Shown: in pieces, positions 35,397 through 43,239 of the stretch | Layout: each line of letters begins with the position of its first letter | Position numbering within the stretch: the first letter of the stretch is position 1 | Source of the DNA: Thermophilibacter mediterraneus | GTDB taxonomy: Bacteria > Actinomycetota > Coriobacteriia > Coriobacteriales > Atopobiaceae | Reading direction: 5' to 3' | DNA: 64,000 nucleotides | NCBI RefSeq assembly: GCF_900119385.1 | Contig: NZ_FPKO01000009.1 | Location: 209,405-273,404 of the forward strand | Translations under genes and position numbers: made by a program | Notes under the pieces: model-generated | The model's input: the letters and a program-made list of their open reading frames with translations, nothing else | What the model was told of the DNA's origin: nothing | Databases searched by the model: none

Positions 35397-36188
35397 CTAC
35401 TTGCGGACGGACAGGTACTCCTGGTAGACCTGGCTCCAGATGTGGTTCTTGAGCTCGAGGAAGCGCGGGCTCATCTTGGTCTCCTGCGTGCGGGGGTACG
35501 GGATGTCGATGTCCACGATCTCCTTCACGCGCCCCGGGCGCGCGTACATGATGACCACGCGCTGGGCGAGGATGATGGCCTCCTCGACGTCGTGCGTGAT
35601 GAAGAAGCAGGTCTTCTGCTCCTTCTCCCACGTCTCGAGCAGCTCGGACTGGAGCTGGGTGCGCGTCTGGGCGTCAAGGGCGCCGAACGGCTCGTCCATG
35701 AGGAGGACCTTGGGGTTGACCGCGTAGGCGCGAGCGATGGCGACGCGCTGCTTCATGCCGCCCGAGAGCTCCTTGGGATAGGACTGGACGAAGTCCTGGA
35801 GCTCGACGAGCTTGATGTAGCGCAGGGCGATCTCCTCGGCCTCCTTGTCGGACTTGCCCTGGAGCTTGAGGCCAAACTTGACGTTCTCGAGGACCGTGAG
35901 CCACGGGAACAGCGCGTACTGCTGGAACACGATGCCGCGGTCGGGACCCGGGCCCGTGACCTCCTGGCCGTCAACGAGCACGCGGCCCTCGGTGGGCTCC
36001 TCGAGCCCGCCGATGATGTTCAGGAGCGTGGACTTTCCGCAGCCCGACGGCCCGACGACGCACACGAACTCGTTCTCGTGGATGTCGAAGTTGGCGCCGT
36101 TGAGGGCGACCACCTCGCCCTTACGGGTCGTGAACTTCTTGACCACGTTCTCGATGTGCACCTTTACTGCTGAATCGTTTCCTGCCAT
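35397..36188 (-). CDS. NitT/TauT-family ABC transporter ATPase
   Basis: 263 aa. Walker A GPSGCGKSTLLNI, Q-loop FQQYALFPWLTV, signature LSGGMKQRVAIARA, Walker B VLLMDEPFGALDAQTR and switch FITHDVEEAI. The GIVFQQYALFPW and TLLMDEPFGALD blocks are typical of SsuB/TauB/NrtD. It energises the permease encoded just upstream, whose gene it overlaps by 25 bases. Between it and the binding-protein gene lies a short palindrome GGGGGACGTCCCCC near 35336, perhaps a processing or partial-termination stem that raises binding-protein levels. Confidence 0.92.
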   Translation of the reverse strand: MAGNDSAVKVHIENVVKKFTTRKGEVVALNGANFDIHENEFVCVVGPSGCGKSTLLNIIGGLEEPTEGRVLVDGQEVTGPGPDRGIVFQQYALFPWLTVLENVKFGLKLQGKSDKEAEEIALRYIKLVELQDFVQSYPKELSGGMKQRVAIARAYAVNPKVLLMDEPFGALDAQTRTQLQSELLETWEKEQKTCFFITHDVEEAIILAQRVVIMYARPGRVKEIVDIDIPYPRTQETKMSPRFLELKNHIWSQVYQEYLSVRK

Positions 36189-36964
36189 CCCGTGAACCTC
36201 CTCTCAAGGAACCGGACGATCTTCTCGAAGCAGATGCCGATGACGCCGAGCAGGATGATGCCCAGGAGCACGACGTCCATCTGGTAGTAGCCGCTCGCCT
36301 GCTGGATCATCATGCCGATGCCCTTGTCGCCGCCGACGATCTCGGACGCCATGAGCGTGGTGAGCGAGGTGGACAGGCCCAGGCGTGCGGCGACGAGGAT
36401 GAACGGGGTGGAGGCGGGGATGGTGACCTTGAAGAAGATGTCCTTCTGAGTGGCGCCGAGCACGCGCGCCGCCTTGATGAGCGTGACGTCCACGCCCTTG
36501 ACGCCCTGGTAGATGGTGATGACCATGACCAGGAACGCCGCGATGAAGATGACCGTGATCTTGCTGGTCTGGCCGATGCCGAGGGCGGCGATGATCAGGA
36601 AGACGTAGGCCAGCGGCGGGATGTTGCGGATGAACTGGATCCAGGGCTCGACGACGTGGCGGAACGGGTCGTACCACGCCATGAGGAAGGCGACCGGGAT
36701 CGACACCACGAAGGCTATGCCGAAGCCGGTGAGGACTCGGGAGACCGAGGCCCAGACGTGCTCCCACAGAAGTCCGCTCTCCGCGCGCTCGAGGAAGGCC
36801 GCGAGTACCTTCTCGGGAGACGCGAACACCGCGGGCCACGTTCCCGAGGCCGCGAGCCACAGGGCCACGGCGAGCGCCAGGGAGATCAGCGCCCAAGCCC
36901 AGCTTGGCACCTTACTCCAGATGGGTACTTTCTTCTCTTTCAATGACGGCCTCCTTAGTTCCAT
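36164..36964 (-). CDS. NitT/TauT-family ABC transporter permease
   Basis: 266 aa starting MELRRPSLKEKKV at 36964 with GGAGG upstream; ATGs at 36988 and 37045 are less well supported. Six hydrophobic helices beginning WALISLALAVALWLAAS. The EAA-type loop reads AARVLGATQKDIFFKVTIP, and the region after it (LGLSTSLTTLMASEIVGG) is typical of SsuC/TauC. First gene of the operon that continues into the ATPase, binding protein, nagB and nagA. The 373 bases upstream contain several dyads shared with the divergent lacI promoter region. Confidence 0.9.
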   Translation of the reverse strand: MELRRPSLKEKKVPIWSKVPSWAWALISLALAVALWLAASGTWPAVFASPEKVLAAFLERAESGLLWEHVWASVSRVLTGFGIAFVVSIPVAFLMAWYDPFRHVVEPWIQFIRNIPPLAYVFLIIAALGIGQTSKITVIFIAAFLVMVITIYQGVKGVDVTLIKAARVLGATQKDIFFKVTIPASTPFILVAARLGLSTSLTTLMASEIVGGDKGIGMMIQQASGYYQMDVVLLGIILLGVIGICFEKIVRFLERRFTGWQETIQQ

Positions 36965-37086
36965 CCCGCCGCCCCCCTCCCCTTCCATGCGCGGAGACGC
37001 GACGAGAGCATCCGGCTCGAGCAAGCGGTGCACACAAGAGTTCAAAGCAACAAACGAGGCGAGAAGTACCTGGATGGTTCCGAGCG

Positions 37087-37115
37087 CTTAATCGTCCGTC
37101 ACTCAAACGATTAAG
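37087..37115. promoter_or_regulatory. 9-bp inverted repeat between the ABC/nag operon and lacI
   Basis: CTTAATCGT at 37087-37095 and ACGATTAAG at 37107-37115 with an 11-base spacer, 123 bases upstream of the permease start. Candidate operator for the leftward operon. The whole 373-base interval 36965-37337 has no gene. Confidence 0.5.
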
Positions 37116-37213
37116 TTACTGTCATGAAAACACAGCGACCTCGGAATTCCTAGTGTAAAGTTTCCTTAATGTCCGCTTGTGGCCAATTTGGTACCGCTCA
37201 GCACGTAGTACGT

Positions 37214-37231
37214 CGTTTACCTCGATAAACG
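37214..37231. promoter_or_regulatory. 18-bp dyad, possible LacI-family operator
   Basis: CGTTTA-cctcga-TAAACG: 6-bp arms around six bases. Size and symmetry fit a LacI-family site between the two divergent transcription units. Confidence 0.45.
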
Positions 37232-37305
37232 GTTGGTTTTTGGAGGTGAGCGCAATTCTCCAAGTTCTTCTCGTCCCAAGCGCCGCGTCATGGTAAACAA
37301 GTACT

Positions 37306-37331
37306 ATCTCACTTAAACGTAAAAGTGAGAT
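37306..37331. promoter_or_regulatory. 26-bp dyad abutting the lacI start
   Basis: ATCTCACTT at 37306-37314 and AAGTGAGAT at 37323-37331, exact complements with an 8-base centre, seven bases upstream of the first lacI start codon. It overlaps a TACTAT hexamer at 37302-37307 that could be the -10, so binding would block transcription. Likely autoregulatory operator. Confidence 0.6.
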
Positions 37332-37337
37332 TGGTGG

Positions 37338-38411
37338 ATGGGAGGCGAGATGGGCAGGCGAACCACGCTCAAAGACGTCGCGAGGGAGGCCGGGGTCACT
37401 GCCGCCACCGTCTCTTACGTGATCAACAACACGCCCGGCCAGACCATACGGCCGGAGACGCGGCGGCGCGTGCTCCAGGCGGTCGAGCGGCTCAACTACA
37501 TGCCCAACGCCCACGCGCGCACGCTGCGAAGCCGTACCATTCCCTGCGTCGGCGTGGTCATCCGCAAGAACCTCGCGGTCCCGCGCTTCAGCCAGATGGC
37601 CTACGGCATCCAGACGCGCCTCGAGCTCGACGGCTACAACGTGCTGCTGCTGGGCAACAAGCGCGACTCGCTCGGCCACGCGGACTACGCGAGCGCCTAC
37701 CTCGCCGGTCGCGTGGGCGGCATCATCTTCATCGGGACCGAGAACGAGGGCCCCGACCGGGACAGCCTCGAGCTCCTCGCCAAGGAGTCGGCACCGCTCG
37801 TCGTCTTCGACGGGCAGAGCCCGGCGGACGACCACAGCACCGTCGACCTCGACTACCAGGGCGGCGCCCGCCTCATCACCACGCGCGTGCTCGAGCGCGG
37901 GTGCCGGCGCGTGCACTACCTGCGCCCGCAGATCGAGACCGCCCAGGAGCGCCTGCGCGAGCAGGGGGTGCGCGACATCTGCCAGGCCTCGGGAGCGCGG
38001 CTCATGGTCCGCGAGATGCCCATCAGCCTCTCGAACCTCGACGTCTGGGACGAGCGCTACTCCGTGGGCAACACGGACGCGGGCATTCACCTCAGCAAGG
38101 AGTTCCTCGACGCCATGACCGACCTGCGCTCCGAGGTTCGCCCCGGGGACGCCGTTATCTCCAGCTGGGCGACCTGGACGCACTACTTCCGCAAGGTGGA
38201 CCATCGCCGCAACATCGTCTACGCCGAGCTCGCCAACAACGGAGAGAGCTGGCTCGCCGCGGACTTCTACACCCGCCTGCCCAACTACGAGGCGGGCATG
38301 GCCTGCGCCGACGAGGTGCTCTCGCTCATGCGCGGGGGCGCCCCCTCGGCGCGCACCCTGAGGCTCGCCAATGTCGTTGAGGCCCGCCTCGACGACGTCG
38401 AGGCGACCTGA
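37338..38411 (+). CDS. LacI-family transcriptional regulator
   Basis: 357 aa from 37338; an ATG at 37350 (MGRRTTLKDVAREAG), nearer a GGAGG, is an alternative start. HTH TLKDVAREAGVTAATVSYVI and hinge NYMPNAHARTLRSR are canonical. The ligand domain (70-350) is a periplasmic-binding-protein fold. It heads a rightward operon of glycolytic genes 79 bases downstream and should control it in response to a sugar or sugar phosphate. Operator candidates lie at 37214-37231 and 37306-37331. It may also act on the divergent ABC/nag operon. Effector unknown. Confidence 0.9.
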   Translation: MGGEMGRRTTLKDVAREAGVTAATVSYVINNTPGQTIRPETRRRVLQAVERLNYMPNAHARTLRSRTIPCVGVVIRKNLAVPRFSQMAYGIQTRLELDGYNVLLLGNKRDSLGHADYASAYLAGRVGGIIFIGTENEGPDRDSLELLAKESAPLVVFDGQSPADDHSTVDLDYQGGARLITTRVLERGCRRVHYLRPQIETAQERLREQGVRDICQASGARLMVREMPISLSNLDVWDERYSVGNTDAGIHLSKEFLDAMTDLRSEVRPGDAVISSWATWTHYFRKVDHRRNIVYAELANNGESWLAADFYTRLPNYEAGMACADEVLSLMRGGAPSARTLRLANVVEARLDDVEAT

Positions 38412-38490
38412 GGGCACAGCCCCGCGAGCGCGGGGCACGCAGTCATGTCAGCGCCCGGGCTGAGCCGGGCACGAACAAGGAGATGGTCAC

Positions 38491-39648
38491 ATGGCACTCG
38501 TTCCGCTCAAGCCCGTACTGGACGCCGCCCGCCGCGGGGGCTACGCGCAGGGCGCGTTCAACGTCAACGCGGTCTGCCAGGCCAAGGCCGTCATCGAGGT
38601 CCACGAGATGCTGCGCAGCGCCGCGATCCTGCAGGGGGCCGACCTCGCCAACGCCTTCATGGGCGGGCGCGCCGACTTTGCCAACGGCACGGTCGAGGAC
38701 AAGATCGTGGGCGCCAAGAACATCGGCGACGCCGTGAAGAAGTACGGCGAGAAGAGCCCCATCCCGGTGGTCCTGCACCTCGACCACGGCCGCGACATGG
38801 AGAGCGTCAAGGCGGCCATCGCCGGCGGCTACACCTCCGTCATGATCGACGGCTCGTCGCTGCCGCTCGAGGAGAACATGGAGCTCACGCGCGAGGTCGT
38901 CAAGTACGCCCACCCGCGCGGCGTCTCCGTCGAGGGCGAGCTCGGTGTGCTGGCCGGCGTGGAGGACCACGTCTTCGCCGCGTCGAGCACCTACACCAAC
39001 CCGCTCACGGCCGTCGAGTTCGTGCGCAACACCAAGGTCGACGCGCTCGCCATCAGCTACGGCACCATGCACGGTCCCTCCAAGGGGAAGGACGTCAAGC
39101 TCCGCCGCGAGATCCCGATCGCCATCCGGGAGTGCCTCGCCCACGAGGGGCTCGACTGCGCGCTCGTGAGCCACGGCTCCTCGACCGTCCCCGCCTACAT
39201 CGTGCGCGAGATCAACGCCCTCGGCGGCAACATCCAGAACGCCTACGGCATCAGCCTCTCTGAGCTCAAGGCCGCCATCCCCGCCGGCATCAACAAGATC
39301 AACGTCGACACCGACATCCGCCTCGCCGTCACCCGCAACATGCGCGAGCTCTTCGCCACGCGCCCCGAGCTGCGGGAGAGCCCGTCGATCGGCGGCGTCT
39401 ACCAGCTGCTGACGGAGCACCCCGAGAACCCCGACCCGCGCGCCTTCCTCCCGCCCGTCTACGACACCGTCATGTACGGCGTGGTCAAGGACGACGACCG
39501 CGCGGCGCTCGTCGCCGCCATCGAGGCGGGCGTCAAGGAGGCCGTGGCGACGCTCATCGTCGAGTTCGGCAGCTACGGCCACTACCCCGACGTCGAGCTC
39601 GCCACGCTCGACGAGATGGCCGAGCGCTACCAGAAGGCGGGGATCTAG
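38491..39648 (+). CDS. fba: Class II fructose-bisphosphate aldolase family enzyme
   Basis: 385 aa, RBS AAGGAG. Starts ALVPLKPVLDAARRGGYAQGAFNVN. Zinc/catalytic motif VVLHLDHGRD, second His region VEGELGVLAGVEDHV, SYGTMHGPSK, LVSHGSSTVP and the substrate loop INKINVDTDIRLAVT. About 100 residues longer than typical class II enzymes, with an insert at ~45-85 and a C-terminal extension, so it belongs to the long subgroup. Expected reaction: FBP to DHAP plus GAP; tagatose or sedoheptulose bisphosphate also possible. First enzyme gene in the LacI operon, one base before pfk. Confidence 0.88.
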   Translation: MALVPLKPVLDAARRGGYAQGAFNVNAVCQAKAVIEVHEMLRSAAILQGADLANAFMGGRADFANGTVEDKIVGAKNIGDAVKKYGEKSPIPVVLHLDHGRDMESVKAAIAGGYTSVMIDGSSLPLEENMELTREVVKYAHPRGVSVEGELGVLAGVEDHVFAASSTYTNPLTAVEFVRNTKVDALAISYGTMHGPSKGKDVKLRREIPIAIRECLAHEGLDCALVSHGSSTVPAYIVREINALGGNIQNAYGISLSELKAAIPAGINKINVDTDIRLAVTRNMRELFATRPELRESPSIGGVYQLLTEHPENPDPRAFLPPVYDTVMYGVVKDDDRAALVAAIEAGVKEAVATLIVEFGSYGHYPDVELATLDEMAERYQKAGI

Positions 39649-39649
39649 C

Positions 39650-40816
39650 ATGGCGGCCGACGCGCTTCTCGTCGTGCACGGAGGCGGCCCGACCGCCGTC
39701 ATCAACGCATCGCTCTACGGCGCCGTCGACGAGGCGCTCCGCACGCCCGGCGTGGGGCGCGTGCTGGGGGCCCTGGGGGGCGTGGGCGGCATCACCGAGG
39801 GCAGGCTCGTGGACTTCGGGCAGGTCCCCCGCGAGACGCTCGACCTCCTGCCCTTCTCGCCCTCCTCCGCCATCGGCACGAGCCGCAAGCCCCTCGAGGA
39901 CGAGGACTACCGCCAGATCGCGCGCGCCCTCGGCGAGCAGGGCGTCAGGTGGCTGCTCTGCACGGGCGGCAACGGCACGATGGACACCTGCGGCAGGATA
40001 TGGCGCGCCTGCGGCGAGGAGGGCGTGCCCATCGACGTGGTGGGCATCCCCAAGACCATGGACAACGACATCGCCGTCACCGACCACGCGCCGGGCTTCG
40101 CGAGCGCCGCGCGCTACATGGCGGCCACCGTCTCGGCGATCTGCTGCGACGTGCGGGGGCTCCCCATCCACATCGTAATCGTGGAGGCCATGGGGAGGAA
40201 CGCCGGATGGGTCACGGCGTCGAGCTGCTTTGCCGACGAGTCCGGGACCGGCGGGCCCGACCTCATCTACCTGCCCGAGCGCCCCTTCGACGAGCGCTCG
40301 TTCCTCGACGACGCCCAGCGCCTCATCGACCGGAAGGGCTGCGGCGTGGTCGTGGTGAGCGAGGGCCTGCACACCGCCGACGGGACGCCCGTGGCCCCGC
40401 CGCTCATGAGCGTCGGGCGCGCCACCTACTTCGGCGACGTCTCCGCGCACCTCGCTCGGCTCGTGATCTCCGAGCTCGGCTACAAGGCCCGCTCCGAGAA
40501 GCCCGGCCTCATCGGGCGCGCCTCCATCGCCTGGCAGAGCCCCGTGGACCGCGAGGAGGCCATCGGCTGCGGCCGGGAGGCGGTGCGCGCCGTGCTGGAG
40601 GGCGACTCCGGCACCATGGTCGGCATCGAGCGCGTCTCGACCAGCCCCTACGAGTCCCGCCTCACGCGCATCCCCATCGAGCGGGTCATGCTCGACGAGC
40701 GCACCATGCCCGACGAGTTCATCAACGAGCGCGGCAACGGCGTCACCGACGCCTTCAGGACCTGGTGCCGGCCGCTCCTGGGCCCGGCGCTGCCCCGCTT
40801 CGCGAGCTTTGCCTGA
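39650..40816 (+). CDS. pfk: Phosphofructokinase family enzyme (PfkA superfamily)
   Basis: 388 aa. PFK motifs: VVHGGGPTAVINASLYG, nucleotide loop CTGGNGTMDT, catalytic GIPKTMDNDI and VEAMGRNAGW. At the two positions that separate ATP and PPi enzymes (E. coli 104 and 124) it has Gly and Lys, a mixed state. The Asp that normally precedes Gly104 (GGDG) is Asn here. Phosphoryl donor is therefore uncertain. It follows the aldolase stop by one base, so the pair is coupled. Longer than the 320-residue bacterial type. Confidence 0.88.
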   Translation: MAADALLVVHGGGPTAVINASLYGAVDEALRTPGVGRVLGALGGVGGITEGRLVDFGQVPRETLDLLPFSPSSAIGTSRKPLEDEDYRQIARALGEQGVRWLLCTGGNGTMDTCGRIWRACGEEGVPIDVVGIPKTMDNDIAVTDHAPGFASAARYMAATVSAICCDVRGLPIHIVIVEAMGRNAGWVTASSCFADESGTGGPDLIYLPERPFDERSFLDDAQRLIDRKGCGVVVVSEGLHTADGTPVAPPLMSVGRATYFGDVSAHLARLVISELGYKARSEKPGLIGRASIAWQSPVDREEAIGCGREAVRAVLEGDSGTMVGIERVSTSPYESRLTRIPIERVMLDERTMPDEFINERGNGVTDAFRTWCRPLLGPALPRFASFA

Positions 40817-40843
40817 GCCGCCAGCAGAAGAACAGGAGAACCC

Positions 40844-41680
40844 ATGAAGCACATCTTCCTCAACCTCAAGCGCTTCGACATCACGCCCGAGCGTGGCGGC
40901 GTCAACCGCCTGGCCGAGCCCGCGCGCTGGGGCGAGACCGTCGCCTCCTCCATCAGGGGCGTGGCCGAGAAGTACGCGGACGTCGCGGAGTTCGCGGCGT
41001 TCCTGCCCGAGGCTCACCTCATCGGCGCCTGCGCGGGCGCCGCGGGGAGCCCGCTCGGCATCGGCTGCCAGGGCGTCCACGTGGCCGACACCGCCCCCGG
41101 CGGCAACTTCGGCGCCTTCACCACGCTGCGCACCGGCAACTCCGTTGCCCAGCTCGGCTGCGGCTGGGCGCTCGTCGGCCACTGCGAGGAGCGCATGAAC
41201 CTGCGCGCCCTCATGGGCGAGACCGGCGCCGACCCGGCCGACGTCGAGCCCGCGATGAGCCGCGTCCTCGCCCGCGAGGTCCGCGCCGCCCAGGCCGCTG
41301 GCCTCAAGGTCCTCTTCTGCATGGGCGAGCGCGAGGAGGAGGTCGACGACTGGGAGGCGGTCCTCACCGCACAGGTCACGCAGGGCCTCGACGGCGCCGA
41401 CCTCGGCGGCGTCCGCATTGCCTACGAGCCCGTCTGGAGCATCGGCCCCGGCAAGACGCCCGCCGACGCGCCCTACATCACCAAGGTCGCCCGCCTCGTC
41501 AAGAGCGTCGTCCCCGGCGTCGACGTGGTCTACGGCGGAGGCCTCAAGGCCGACAACGCGGAGATGCTCGCCGGCATCCCCGAGATCGACGGCGGCCTCA
41601 TCGCGCTCACGCGCTTCACCGGAGAGATCGGCTTCTACCCGGAGGAGTACGCCCAGATCGTCGAGCTCTACCTCAAGTAA
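40844..41680 (+). CDS. tpiA: Triosephosphate isomerase-family protein (divergent)
   Basis: 278 aa, RBS CAGGAGAA. Catalytic Lys in FLNLKRF (usually NWKMN), electrophile His in VGHCEER and base Glu in AYEPVWSIGPGKTP; phosphate loop VYGGGL. All three catalytic residues are kept, but the N-terminal signature and several loops differ from standard TpiA, and the protein is ~25 residues longer. It interconverts DHAP and GAP, or a related triose/tetrose phosphate. Fourth gene of the LacI operon. Probably a paralogue specialised for this pathway rather than the housekeeping copy. Confidence 0.85.
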   Translation: MKHIFLNLKRFDITPERGGVNRLAEPARWGETVASSIRGVAEKYADVAEFAAFLPEAHLIGACAGAAGSPLGIGCQGVHVADTAPGGNFGAFTTLRTGNSVAQLGCGWALVGHCEERMNLRALMGETGADPADVEPAMSRVLAREVRAAQAAGLKVLFCMGEREEEVDDWEAVLTAQVTQGLDGADLGGVRIAYEPVWSIGPGKTPADAPYITKVARLVKSVVPGVDVVYGGGLKADNAEMLAGIPEIDGGLIALTRFTGEIGFYPEEYAQIVELYLK

Positions 41681-41710
41681 CGTGCAAAGGGGACAGGCAC
41701 TTTTGCACGC
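41681..41710. repeat. REP-like palindromic repeat, copy 1
   Basis: CGTGCAAAGGGGACAGGCAC followed by TTTTGCACGC, starting at the last base of the tpiA stop region. Its ends (CGTGCAAA/TTTGCACG) pair. The same sequence with one change occurs twice, inverted, at 56632-56716. Confidence 0.8.
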
Positions 41711-41733
41711 CCGCCCCACAGAAAGGAAACGAC

Positions 41734-43230
41734 ATGCATCTGGACTTTGAGTACGGCAACGGCATGATGGGCGCCGACCTGCCCGACAGCACCGACGTCT
41801 TCATCACCGGGGAGACCGTGAAGGACCCCGAGTGCCTGCCCCAGGACTGGGACAGCCTCTACGCGGCCACCCTCGAGAGCATTCGCAACCCCATCGGCAT
41901 GGAGCCCCTCGCCGACCTCGCCCATCCCGGCGCCAAGGTCGTCATCGTCATCCCCGACATCGTGAAGGGCGGCACGCAGCCCACCTCCCACCGCAAGGTC
42001 GCCATCCGCGCCTGCCTCGACGAGCTCTTCGCAAACGGCGTCAGGCACGACGACGTCCTTCTCCTCTTCTCCAACGGCCTGCACCCCCGCACCTCCACCG
42101 CGGAGGCCAGGCAGATCCTCGGCGAGGACCTCTACAACGAGTTCGAGGGCACCGGCCAGATCACGAGCCATGACTCCGAGGACTACGACCACCTCGTCGA
42201 CCTCGGCTACACGGCGCAGGGCGACCACGTCATCATGAACAAGTACGTCTACGACGCGGACATCGCCATCCTCATCGGCCACACCCAGGGCAACCCCTAC
42301 GGCGGCTACTCGGGCGGCTACAAGCACTGCGCGACCGGCATCACCCACTGGCGCTCCATCGGCGCCCACCACGTGCCGCGCGTCATGAGCCGCCCGGACT
42401 TCGTGCCCGTCTCCACCAACTCCCTGATGCGCGACAAGTTCGACCAGCAGGGCATGTTCATGGAAGAGAAGATGGGCAAGAAGTTCTTCTGCTGCGACGC
42501 CGTGCTCGACACCTGGAGCCGCCAGATTGCCATCTTCTCCGGCTATGCGGCCGAGATGCAGCCCCTGAGCTGGGCCGTGGCGGACAAGCGCACCTACGTG
42601 CACTGGGCCGAGAAGAAGTACGACATCGTGGTCATGGGCATGCCCACCAACTTCCACTACGGCGACGGCATGGGCACCAACCCCATCCAGATGATGCAGG
42701 CCGTGTCCGCCCAGGTCATCCGTCACAAGCGCATCCTCTCCGACCACTGCGTCTTCGTGATCGCGAGCTACTGCAACGGCTGGTTCCACGACGAGCGCTG
42801 GCCCTACCTGCGCGAGCAGTGGGAGCTCTGGCAGTCCGACAAGATGAACACCCTGGACGAGATGATCAAGTACGGCGAGTACTTCGCCACCAACCAGGAG
42901 TACATCCGCAAGTACCGCTTCGCCAACGCCTTCCACCCGTTCCACGGCTTCAGCATGATGACCTGCGGCAACCTCGCCGAGAAGTACCTCAGCGCCACCT
43001 ACATCGTGGGCGCGCAGAAGCCGGGTATCGCCCGCACCATGGGCCTCAAGACCCGCCCGACCTTCGAGGAGGCCATCGCGGACGCCACGCGCAAGTTCAC
43101 CGATGGCAACCCCAACATCCTGGCGCTGCCGCACGCGTACAACCGCGCCGTGCCGCACCTCTGCATGAAGGACCCGTCCCAGAACAGCCACTTCCGCGAC
43201 GACGCGCCTGCGCACCCCTGCGGCTGCTAG
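41734..43230 (+). CDS. LarA/DUF2088-family nickel-pincer racemase-like enzyme
   Basis: 498 aa from the ATG at 41734, RBS AAAGGAAA. N-terminal domain with SNGLHPRTSTAEARQILG (His117 region). Cofactor-binding segment IGHTQGNPYGGYSGGYKHCA, in which Lys197 corresponds to the Lys of LarA that carries the nickel pincer nucleotide. It is longer than LarA (~425 aa). LarA-type enzymes racemise or epimerise 2-hydroxy acids and sugar acids by hydride transfer. Here it sits among four glycolysis enzymes, so a sugar- or hydroxyacid-type substrate is likely. Activity requires LarB, LarC and LarE, none of which is in the window. Confidence 0.85.
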   Translation: MHLDFEYGNGMMGADLPDSTDVFITGETVKDPECLPQDWDSLYAATLESIRNPIGMEPLADLAHPGAKVVIVIPDIVKGGTQPTSHRKVAIRACLDELFANGVRHDDVLLLFSNGLHPRTSTAEARQILGEDLYNEFEGTGQITSHDSEDYDHLVDLGYTAQGDHVIMNKYVYDADIAILIGHTQGNPYGGYSGGYKHCATGITHWRSIGAHHVPRVMSRPDFVPVSTNSLMRDKFDQQGMFMEEKMGKKFFCCDAVLDTWSRQIAIFSGYAAEMQPLSWAVADKRTYVHWAEKKYDIVVMGMPTNFHYGDGMGTNPIQMMQAVSAQVIRHKRILSDHCVFVIASYCNGWFHDERWPYLREQWELWQSDKMNTLDEMIKYGEYFATNQEYIRKYRFANAFHPFHGFSMMTCGNLAEKYLSATYIVGAQKPGIARTMGLKTRPTFEEAIADATRKFTDGNPNILALPHAYNRAVPHLCMKDPSQNSHFRDDAPAHPCGC

Positions 43231-43239
43231 GGGCGCGGG

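Noticed and set aside
37122-37337. Protein-like minus-strand stretch in the lacI upstream region (WRIALTSKNQPFIEVNDVL)
   Set aside because: No start codon with a ribosome site in the intergenic part; it continues as antisense through lacI and overlaps clear regulatory dyads.
39949-43230. A single 1093-codon open frame running through pfk, tpiA and the LarA-like gene
   Set aside because: Its first two thirds are out of frame with pfk and tpiA and are Arg/His-rich nonsense; only the last 498 codons from 41734 are the LarA-family protein.
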